The notes beneath the pieces are model-generated. The model saw nothing but the letters and a program-made list of their open reading frames with translations. It searched no databases and was not told where the DNA came from. Made by a program: the position numbers and the translations under genes. This document shows positions 1-7,321 of a stretch of 64,000 bases of DNA, piece after piece. Origin of the DNA: Palsa-504 sp963739135 (lineage in GTDB: Bacteria; Actinomycetota; Actinomycetes; Streptosporangiales; Streptosporangiaceae); the NCBI GenBank assembly GCA_963739135.1, contig CAVTZG010000007.1, positions 186,001-250,000 on the forward strand, given 5' to 3'. Each line of letters opens with the position of its first letter. Position 1 is the stretch's first letter.

Positions 1-2
1 TG

Positions 3-176
3 TTCGCCAAGCGCCGCGCTGGCGCGGTGGTGCTTGTCGGCGAGAGCGCTGAGCTGGGCCGGGTGACGGTGCAGGAGTCCTGGACGGATCGCGGCCCGGC
101 CCCGCTGGGGCGCCGGGTGTCGGCGGAGGGCCTGGCCGCGCTCGACACGCTGATCCGTTCCTTGCAGGGTCGTTGA
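3..176 (+). CDS. C-terminal end of a small protein cut by the window edge (possibly DUF5372-like)
   Basis: An open frame enters from the left edge and stops at TGA 174-176, leaving about 57 codons. The readable end contains VTVQESWTDRG followed by a helix ending SLQGR. Small proteins with a WTD motif (DUF5372, Y4bD/Y4pK type) often sit just upstream of DUF6788 proteins and recombinases, which is the arrangement here, but the match is from memory and the fragment is short. Function is unknown. It lies 33 bases upstream of the DUF6788 gene in the same direction and is probably co-transcribed with it. Confidence 0.45.
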   Translation, partial: FAKRRAGAVVLVGESAELGRVTVQESWTDRGPAPLGRRVSAEGLAALDTLIRSLQGR

Positions 177-209
177 TCCCGGTGGCCGGCCACGGCATAC
201 TCTTGTGCG

Positions 210-560
210 ATGAACGCACACAAGAACGATCTTGCGCGGATGTCGGTCCGGCAGCTGCGGGCACGCCGGCGGGCGCTGGCCGCCCGGCTGCCGGACGTGC
301 AGCAGGTGCTGGCCGGGTCGCTGGCCGAGCAGTCGCGGCGGTGCGGCAAGGCGGGCTGCCGGTGCGCGGACGGGGAACCGCACGGCCCGTATGCCTACTT
401 CACCCCGCGCCCGGCTGGCCGCGGCCGGGCGAGATACGTGCCGGCCGCGCTAGCCGGCGTGGTGCGCCGCTACCTGCAGCGCGGCGCCGAGGTCGAGGCG
501 GTGCTGGCGGAGATCTCGGCGGTCAACGCCGAGCTGCTGGCCCGCAGGGAACTGCGGTAG
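210..560 (+). CDS. DUF6788 family protein
   Basis: This 116-residue protein carries the DUF6788 signature: a helical N-terminus, then a Cys-rich turn RCGKAGCRC followed by HGPYAYF and a basic strand, then a helical tail. The paired Cys-x4-Cys-x-Cys suggests a small metal-binding nucleic-acid-contact module, but no activity is established. It lies between a small partial ORF and a large serine recombinase, all on the plus strand. A second, divergent member (53401-53814) also sits beside recombinase and transposase genes, which supports a role accessory to recombination. The ATG at 210 follows a purine-poor leader, so the start is likely but not proven. Confidence 0.7.
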   Translation: MNAHKNDLARMSVRQLRARRRALAARLPDVQQVLAGSLAEQSRRCGKAGCRCADGEPHGPYAYFTPRPAGRGRARYVPAALAGVVRRYLQRGAEVEAVLAEISAVNAELLARRELR

Positions 561-651
561 CTGATGACCGCCGCCGTCCTGGCTGGCCCGGCCCGGGCCG
601 AGGCGGTGGCGGCGGTGGCCGGCATGACGATCTGCGCGCTGGGAGGCATGC

Positions 652-2704
652 GTGAACGGCGAGCACAAGGTCACCGGCGGGCACCGGGCCAGGACGGCGC
701 TAATCTACCTGCGGCAATCGACCCTGATGCAGGTCCGCGAGCACACCGAGTCGACGCTGCGGCAGTACGCGCTGGCCGATACTGCGGTCGCGATGGGCTG
801 GGCACCGCGGGATGTCGAGGTGATCGACCGGGACCTGGGCCTGTCCGGGACGTCGGCGGCGCACCGGGCCGGGTTCCGGGAGCTGATGTCGCGGGTGTGC
901 CTGGGCGAGATCGGGGCGGTGTTCGGGCTGGAGATCTCCCGGCTGGGCCGGTCGAACGCGGACCTGGCCCGGCTGGCAGAGATGGCCCGGCTGACCGGTA
1001 CGCTGCTCATCGACAGCGACGGGGTCTACGACCTGACCGATTTCAACGACTGGCTGGTCCTGGGGCTGAAATCCACGATGAGCCAGGCGGAGCTGCACAT
1101 CATGGCCGGGCGGCTGCAGGCGGCCAAGCGGGCCGCCGCCGAGCGCGGCGAGCTGCGCGCCCCGCTGCCGGCCGGGCTGGTCTACGACGACGACGGCATG
1201 GTCGTGACCGACCCCGATGCCGAGGTCCGGGCCGCCGTCGCTGACATCTTCGCCTGCTTTCTCGCGGCCGGGTCGGCCTACGGCGTGGTGGCGGCGTTCG
1301 CCGGCCGCAAGTTTCCCCAGCGTGCTTACGGCGGCGTCTGGGCCGGGCAGCTGCGCTGGGCGCCGCTGACCCACCACCGGGTGCTGCAGGTGCTGAAGAA
1401 TCCCGCCTATGCCGGCGCCTACGTTTACGGGCGGTGCGTGACCCGCAAGAAAATCGACGCCGACGGGAACGTGCGCACGGTGACGGCAGACCTGCCCCGC
1501 GCGCAGTGGCCGGTGCTGATCAAAGATCATCACCCTGGCTACATCTCCTGGGAGGAGTACCTGGCGATCGAGGCGCGGCTGGCCGCTAACCACACCGGGG
1601 GCGGCGGCCGCCCGGTGCGGGAGGGCACGGCGCTGTGCCAGGGGATCATCATCTGCGGCGGCTGCGGCGGGCCGATGGCCGCCAACTACCACGGCGATGA
1701 CCGGGCCAGCTACGAATGCCACTCCCACCGCGACGGCAAGAAAACCCCCGGCTGCCGCGGCATCACCGCGCACGCGGTCGATGACGCCGTCGCCGGCGTG
1801 CTGCTGGAGGCCCTCACCCCGGAGCAGGTCGCGCTCGCGCTCGCCGCAGCCGGCGAGGTGACCAGCCAGCACCAGCGGGCGGGCCGGGCAGCCGAGCTGG
1901 CTGCCGAGCGTGCCCGCTATGAGGCAGAGCGCGCCGAGCGGGCCTTCAGCCAGCGTTGAGCCGGAGAACCGGCTGGTCGCCCGCACCCTGGAGGCCCGGT
2001 GGGAAGCCAAGCTCGCCGCGCTGGCTGACGCCGAGCAGGCCCTGGCAGCCGCCCAGGCCGCCCTCCCGCCACTGCCGGACCGGGCCAGCCTGGAGAAACT
2101 CGCCGCCGGCCTGCCCGCGCTGTGGCACGCCCCCACCACCACCGCCCGGGACCGCAAACGGCTGCTGCGGACCCTGATCGCCGACGTCACCTTGCTGCCC
2201 GAAACCGACCGGGGCAAGGCCAGGATCGGAATCCGCTGGCACACCGGAGCCGCCGACCAGATCGTCATCGACCGGCCCAGGCCCACCGGGGTGCCGGCCC
2301 CCACGCCCACCCCGGCTACCCAGCTGATCCGCGAACTCGGCCCCGTCACCAGCAACACCGACCTGGCCGCCATCCTCGCCCAGCGCGGATACCTCACCGG
2401 CGCGGGCCGCCCGTTCGACATCAAAGCCATCCAGTGGGTCCGCCACGCCTACCAGGTCCCCGCTCCCTCTCCCTACCGCGACGCCGAGATCAGCGTCGCC
2501 GACGCTGCCCGGCGGCTCGGCTGCAGCCCCGGCGTCGTCTACTACTGGATCGAAACCAGGCAGCTGGCAGCCCGCCGCGGCCCAGGCGGCAGGCTCTGCA
2601 TCCCCTGGACGCCAGCCACCGAGGCGGACTGCAAGACACGCATCACCAGCTCAGGGCACCTCAACCCGGCCGCCCGGCGCACCAGGCCCCGCCAGCGCCA
2701 CTGA
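652..2704 (+). pseudogene. Large serine recombinase, split by a +1 frameshift near 1955
   Basis: The GTG at 652 has GGGAGG six bases upstream. The first frame (435 codons) has the resolvase catalytic domain with YLRQST (nucleophile Ser23), EISRLGRS and the MSQAEL helix, then the recombinase domain (NPAYAGAYVYG, about residues 250-330) and the Cys zinc ribbon (CGGCGGPM and later CHSH/CRG). It stops at TGA 1957-1959. The natural continuation, beginning VEPENRLVARTLE, is in the next frame and runs to 2704, including a MerR-like C-terminal helix-turn-helix. One extra base around 1951-1955 explains the break; together the parts make about 685 residues, normal for this family. A programmed shift is possible but there is no slippery run, so a mutation is more likely. 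Confidence 0.8.
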
Positions 2705-2808
2705 ACATCAGCCAGGAAAGTCAGTACCCGCTGGCATCATTTCTCCCAGCACGCCCGGACACGCCAGACCGAAATCCATAAACACCGCGATAAGAGGCGC
2801 AGTATGAA

Positions 2809-4295
2809 ACCACCGTCCCGACATGGTCCGATAAACTGGTCGGCGAAGTTGTCCGCCTGCTGCTGGAAGCCTATTACGACCCGCAGTTCTCGGACAGCTC
2901 GCACGGCTTCCGGAAATCCAGGGGGTGCCATACCGCGCTGCGGGGAATAGGCAATACCTGGACCGGGACCACCTGGTTTATCGAAGGAGATATCTCCGAC
3001 TGCTTCGGGTCACTTGACCACGATATCCTTCTCGGGATAATGGCGGAGAAGATCCACGACAACCGGTTCCTCCGGCTGGTGCGCCACATGCTGAAGGCCG
3101 GGTACCTCGAAGAATGGGAATATCATGACACGCTCAGCGGAGTTCCGCAAGGCGGCACGGTTTCCCCGGTCCTCAGTAATATCTACCTGGATAAGCTCGA
3201 CAAATTCGTCGAGCAGGAACTGATCCCGCAGTATACGCGCGGGGGACGCCGCAGGCTCAACCCTGAGTACAACAGGACGGCAATGCGGCTGAGGCGCGCT
3301 CGGAAGCGCGAGGACCGGGCAGAAGCCCGCGACCTGCTCAAACAGCTGCGCACGCTTCCCCGTGACGACCCGATGGACCCCGGTACCGCCGCCTTAAATA
3401 CACAAGGTACGCAGATGATCACATACTGGGTTTTATCGGGCCGAAGGCCGAAGCCGGGGAGATCAAGGCCAGGCTGGCGGAGTTCCTCCGGGAGACCCTC
3501 GGACTGGAACTCAACCAGGACAAGACCCTCATCACGCACGCCCGCACCCAGCGGGCGCGGTTCCTCGGCTATGACATCAGCGTCTGGCACTGCAACACGA
3601 AGATCACCAGCGGCCGCAGGGCGGCCAACGGGAAAATCGCGCTGCGAGTGCCCCCTGACGTGATCACGGCCCAGTGCGCCCGCTACCGGAAACACGGCAA
3701 ACCGTGGCACCGGCCCCGGCTCCAGAACCTGGACGACTACGAGAGCGTCCGGATCTACGGAGCCGAGTACCGCGGCGTCGTCAATTACTGCCTGCTTGCC
3801 CAGGACGTATCGAAGCTCACCCGCCTGCGGTGGCACGCCCTGACCTCGCTGTTGAAGACCCTGGCCGCCAAGCACCACTCCACCGTCACCAAGATGGCGG
3901 CCCGCTACCGGGCCAAGACCGAGACCAGTGACGGGCTGAGAACCTGCTTCGAGGCCAGGCGGCACCGGGAGGGCAAGCCGGACCTGGTAGCGCGTTTCGG
4001 CGGGATCCCCCTGCGGCAGAACCGGAAGGCGGTCATCCGCGACCCCGCGCCCGCCCGGATTCCCTATCCCCGCAAGGAGCTGGTCAAACGGCTCCGCAAA
4101 CGGATATGCGAGCTCTGCGAGACCGGCACCACGGTGGCCGTCCACCAGGTGACCGGCCTCAACGCGCTCGGGAAGCCGGGACCGGGCCAGCCCGCGTGGG
4201 CCGCGCTCATGGCGCGCATGCGGCGCAAGACGCTCGTCGTCTGCGCCGGATGCCACGAGCACATCCACGCAGCACCGGTCGCACTCGCGGCCTAA
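2809..4295 (+). pseudogene. ltrA: Group II intron reverse transcriptase/maturase, truncated and frameshifted
   Basis: Homology starts inside the RT domain (WSDKLVGEVVRLLLEAYYDP at 2824) and continues through SHGFR, GDISDCFGSLDH and the motif GVPQGGTVSPVLSN. A missing C in the run near 3380 moves the frame; the catalytic YADD (3408-3419) and the rest (domain X, then a zinc/HNH-like domain with CELCE, VHQV and CAGCHEHIH) are in the second frame, which stops at TAA 4293-4295. The N-terminal RT0-RT2 region is absent. The HNH motif has HQ where the second copy has HH. The protein cannot be made whole from this locus. Confidence 0.85.
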
Positions 4296-4305
4296 ATCGC
4301 TGGAA

Positions 4306-4338
4306 AGCTCAGTGCCGCCGAAAGGTGCACGCTGAGTT
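4306..4338 (+). ncRNA. Group II intron domain V (first intron)
   Basis: Ten bases after the maturase stop, AGCTCAG (4306-4312) pairs with CTGAGTT (4332-4338), and a GAAA tetraloop sits between short GC arms. The AGC triad at the base and the GNRA loop are hallmarks of catalytic domain V. The inner helix contains a mismatch, so activity is doubtful. An 8-bp helix GGCTGCCC/GGGCAGCC just downstream may be part of domain VI. Confidence 0.65.
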
Positions 4339-4412
4339 TGGAGGGAGGCTGCCCGGAAAAGGCCCAGTTCAGCCACGCTGAACCCGGGACCTCGCTGGGC
4401 AGCCGACCCTAC

Positions 4413-4855
4413 CAGGCAAGCACCGTTCGACGGTCAATGCGATGGCCCGCAAGTACAAGGCCACCATCGAGACACCCGCCGGACCGCGCAAGTGCCTGCA
4501 GGTCACCGTGGAGCGTGACAGAGGAAGGAAACCACTGGTCGCCCGCTTTGGCGGGATCCCGCTCAGACGGGTACGCACAGCCGTCCTCACCGACCAGCGG
4601 CCGGTCATGGCCAGCACCCGGCGCAACGAGCTGATCCACCGGCTCCTCGCCGGACGCTGCGAGATCTGCGAGGACACGGTGAACCTGGAGGTCCACCACG
4701 TCCGCAAGCTCGCCGATCTCAATAAGCCCGGCCAACGCGGAAAACCCGCATGGATGCACCTGATGGCCAAGCGACGACGCAAGACCCTGGTGACCTGCCG
4801 CCGCTGCCACGAGGACATTCACGCTGGCCGGGCTACCAGGCCCTACCCGAAATGA
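4413..4855 (+). pseudogene. C-terminal part of a second group II intron maturase (domain X + HNH)
   Basis: From KHRSTV at 4414 the frame is homologous to domain X of the upstream maturase (compare KHHSTV there), runs through LVARFGGIPLRR and ends in a well-kept HNH/zinc module: CEIC, VHHV, TLVTCRRCHEDIH. It stops at TGA 4853-4855. Its 5' part is missing; the sequence immediately upstream is the 3' end of the first intron. The similarity to the first copy is clear but not identical, so these are two different introns of one family rather than a recent duplication. Confidence 0.8.
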
Positions 4856-4864
4856 TCACTGGAG

Positions 4865-4896
4865 AGCAGGGTGCGGGGAAACTTGCAAGCCCTGTT
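4865..4896 (+). ncRNA. Group II intron domain V (second intron)
   Basis: AGCAGGG (4865-4871) pairs with CCCTGTT (4890-4896); inside, GCGGG pairs with CTTGC around a GAAA tetraloop, and AAG (4887-4889) forms the 3'-side bulge. This is a complete domain V fold of 32 nt with the catalytic AGC triad, nine bases after the maturase stop, the normal location. Confidence 0.8.
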
Positions 4897-5079
4897 CGGG
4901 AAGAGACCGACGGAAAAGGACCCGGCCAAGGGCACCTCGTCGGCGGTCGACTTCACGCGGGAGGGGGCTTGCGGGAAACGGACGGCGGCAACACCGAAAC
5001 CGCGCCCGCAGGCCTACCTCACCCTCCTGCCGGGAGCGGCCCATCCCTGTCGTGTCCGTCCCTCAGCAACCCACGCTCG

Positions 5080-5955
5080 TCAATTTCCAGATGACCGAAG
5101 CCGGACCACGAACTCGTCCCCCACGGCCAGTTGCGCCACCGGGACCCGCACCTCGCGGCCGTCGCGCAGCACCGCGGCGTCCCTGGCGCCCAGCGACAGC
5201 AGCGCCCGCAGCGCCGCGCCCGCGCGCCGCTTCGCCCGGGCCTCCAGATAGCGACCGAGCAAGATCAGTACCGTCACCCCAGCGGCGACGTCCAGGTAGA
5301 TGGCTCCCGTCCCGCTGCCGCGCGCCAGCCACGCGAAGCCCATATGCGTGCCCGCCCGGCCCGCGGCGCCGAAGAACAGCATGTATACCGACCACAGGTA
5401 CGCCGCGGTGACCCCGACCGACACCAGCGTGTCCATGGTCGCGGCACCGTGCCGGGCATTGACGACCGCGGCACGATGGAACGGCCACGCTCCCCACACG
5501 GCCACCGGGGAAGCCAGCACCAGGCAGGCCCACTGCCAGTTCCGGAACTGCAGGGGCGGGATCATCGCCAGCGCCACCACCGGGATGGCCAGCGCGGCTG
5601 ACACCAGCAGCCGCTGCCGCAACGCGGATGTCTCGGCGGCGCCGTCCTCCTCCTCCTCCTCCTCCTCCGCCGCGGCGCCGGCCGGCTCGCCGCGGGGCGG
5701 GGCAGGCAGCGCCGCGGTGTAGCCGGCCTGCTCGACCACCGAAACCAGCTCGGTGGCGGGCAGCGCGGCCGGGAAACTCACCCGGGCGGTCCCGGTGGCG
5801 TAGTTGACCGTCGCGGTGACGCCGTCGAGCTTGCTGAGCTTCTTCTCCACCCGGGCCGCGCACGAGGCGCAGGTCATCCCGCCGATCGCCAGCTCCACGG
5901 CGCGCACTTCACCATCCGGCACGGCGGCCGGGCTCACGCCCGTGACCATGCTCAT
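5080..5955 (-). pseudogene. copA: Copper-translocating P-type ATPase, N-terminal third only
   Basis: The protein begins with a heavy-metal-associated domain (GMTCASC at about residues 27-33) and an acidic linker (a run of seven Glu), followed by transmembrane helices 1-4 and the start of the actuator domain (VGDEFVVR). It then runs into about six unrelated residues and a stop. The phosphorylation (DKTGT), CPC and ATP-binding parts are absent; a full CopA is about 750 residues, this is 291. The break at about 5100-5107 abuts group II intron DNA, so the C-terminal two thirds were lost when that DNA arrived or in a later deletion. ATG 5955 has GGAAGGGGG upstream. It shares orientation with copZ. 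Confidence 0.85.
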
Positions 5956-6093
5956 CCGCGCATCGCCCCCTTCCTTACGCTGTCACGTGCACCACGGCCG
6001 TTCGGGGAAAAGATCTTCAGGCCGAACGGACCGGGTATCACGCCCGGCTCGAGGCTTGACCTGGTGGCCCGGCATGGCCGCCCGGCGGCCTGT
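5956..6093. other. copZ-copA intergenic region
   Basis: Short spacer between two minus-strand copper genes; the copA ribosome binding site is here. No operator like the one at 7273-7290 is visible, so copA was probably read through from copZ or from an unseen promoter. Confidence 0.4.
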
Positions 6094-6315
6094 TCAGCTC
6101 CCGGCGAGCTGGTAGTCGCCGGCTTCATCGAGGGCGTCCGCGACGGCCTGCCGTGCCAGCGGCCGGTCGCTGGTGACCATCACCGCGGAGGCGCCGCCGG
6201 GGACCAGGTCCACCGTCACGTCGCTGACGCCGTCCAGGGCCCTGAGTTCACCGGACACCGCACGCACGCAGTGCTCGCAGGTCATCCCGCTGACCCGGTA
6301 CATCACCGATGTCAT
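6094..6315 (-). CDS. copZ: CopZ-type copper chaperone (HMA domain)
   Basis: A 73-residue single-domain protein with the metal site GMTCEHC at residues 10-16 and the expected beta-alpha-beta-beta-alpha-beta length of a heavy-metal-associated domain. Proteins of this type bind Cu(I) in the cytoplasm and pass it to the ATPase. The start at 6315 is set by a strong ribosome binding site (GGAAGGAGGCGG) directly upstream. It precedes the copA fragment by 138 bases on the same strand. With copA broken, its natural partner is missing from this locus. Confidence 0.9.
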   Translation of the reverse strand: MTSVMYRVSGMTCEHCVRAVSGELRALDGVSDVTVDLVPGGASAVMVTSDRPLARQAVADALDEAGDYQLAGS

Positions 6316-6476
6316 GAGCCGCCTCCTTCCTGCACCTCTGCCAGACAGCTTTCCATACCCCGGCACGGTATCCATCAGGCCGGATGGCCCCCACGACCAG
6401 GACCTTCGTAAGTACTGCCAGCCGCGACAGCAGCGGCTCGGGCCGGGCAGGGCGGAGAGCACATGGGCCGCCCGGC

Positions 6477-7214
6477 TCAAGCCGCGCCGGCTGACGGCGG
6501 CACGAGCCAGCGCAGGTGCTCGACGTCTCCCTGCAGCTCCAGCCGCCGCCAGAGCGGCGCCGCGGGTGAGACCTGGCTGGCATGCAGCAGCGCGGCCTGC
6601 CGCTGCCGGGCCCGGCTGACCCGGATGGCGAAGTCCAGCCGCCCGGGCGCCTGGCCTGCGAACGGCTGGCCGGTCTCGGCTCGCAGGCGGTCGGCGATGC
6701 CAGCGGGCAGCGCCCACGCCAGCACGGGCAGGCTCAGCGAGCCGGCCGCACGGACGGCCGCCTGGGTGGCGGCCCGGTGGTCGGGGTGGCCGGTGATGCC
6801 GGTGTCGTCGAAGACCAGCAGCCCGCCGGGGTGATACCGGGCGGCCAGCCCGGTGATGTGCGCAGCCAGCTCGGCAGTCGGCACCCCGGCCAGGCGGCCG
6901 TCGGGATAATCCAGCAACGCGACGGCGGAGACGCCGAGTGCCGCCCCGGCCTGCCGCAGTTCCCGGGCGCGCTGCCGGGTCAGGTCGGCGCCGGTCTGGT
7001 TCAGCGTGGACGCCTCGCCGCGGGTGTAGCACAGGACGTGCACCGCGGCTCCGCCTGAGGTCAGCCGGTCGATGATCGCGCCGAGCCCGAATGACTCGTC
7101 GTCGGGGTGGGCGACGACGGCCAGCACGGCGGCCCAGGCCGGCAGCAGCCCATGTGGTTCGCGGGCCAGGCTGCCCTGCAGCCCCGCGGGCGGTCGTGAT
7201 TGGCCTGTGCTCAT
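6477..7214 (-). CDS. PIG-L family zinc deacetylase
   Basis: A 245-residue protein with the PIG-L/LmbE fold signatures: AHPDDE (zinc His-Pro-Asp-Asp, residues 35-40) and GHPDH (142-146). The family removes acetyl groups from GlcNAc conjugates; in actinomycetes it includes MshB (mycothiol synthesis) and Mca (mycothiol S-conjugate amidase). I cannot tell which, and this one is shorter than typical MshB. The ATG at 7214 is preferred over the GTG at 7223 because GGGAGGTGG lies just upstream of the ATG. It is transcribed away from the CsoR-type operator at 7273-7290 and lies upstream of copZ on the same strand, so copper control is plausible. Confidence 0.85.
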   Translation of the reverse strand: MSTGQSRPPAGLQGSLAREPHGLLPAWAAVLAVVAHPDDESFGLGAIIDRLTSGGAAVHVLCYTRGEASTLNQTGADLTRQRARELRQAGAALGVSAVALLDYPDGRLAGVPTAELAAHITGLAARYHPGGLLVFDDTGITGHPDHRAATQAAVRAAGSLSLPVLAWALPAGIADRLRAETGQPFAGQAPGRLDFAIRVSRARQRQAALLHASQVSPAAPLWRRLELQGDVEHLRWLVPPSAGAA

Positions 7215-7261
7215 CCTTGCCACCTCCCGTCTGCCGACGGACGCGGGGCATGATTTCGCCC

Positions 7262-7292
7262 TTTCCCTTTACTATACCCCCCAGGGTATAAT
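7262..7292 (+). promoter_or_regulatory. Copper-type (CsoR-like) operator overlapping a TATAAT promoter
   Basis: TATACCC (7273-7279) and GGGTATA (7284-7290) form a perfect 7-bp inverted repeat with spacer CCCA, the C/G-tract palindrome typical of CsoR copper repressors. The right arm overlaps a perfect -10 box TATAAT (7287-7292) reading toward the PLP enzyme at 7322. The -35 is weak (TTTCCC, 7262-7267). The site is in the 107-bp gap between two divergent genes, so one repressor could control both. No csoR gene is in the window. Confidence 0.75.
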
Positions 7293-7321
7293 AGGACCTG
7301 TCACCGGAGAAGGAGGCGGCA

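Larger units (their letters stand above)
2809..5079 (+). mobile_element. Nested/tandem group II intron remnants (two 3' halves)
   Basis: The segment holds a reverse transcriptase-maturase without its N-terminus, a domain V hairpin (4306-4338), a second maturase C-terminus (4413-4855) and a second domain V (4865-4896). The first intron appears to end near CCCTACC at 4402-4409, immediately before the second maturase resumes in mid-ORF. That is what would be seen if the first intron had inserted into the second one's ORF. No 5' intron end (GUGYG type) or RT N-terminus is visible between 2705 and 2808, so the left part was lost in a deletion. The right boundary, where copA sequence begins, lies around 5080-5105. 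Confidence 0.6.

Noticed and set aside
700..2430. Long minus-strand open frame (576 codons) opposite the serine recombinase
   Set aside because: It is the antisense shadow of a GC-rich coding region; the translation has no recognisable family and the plus strand carries clear recombinase motifs.
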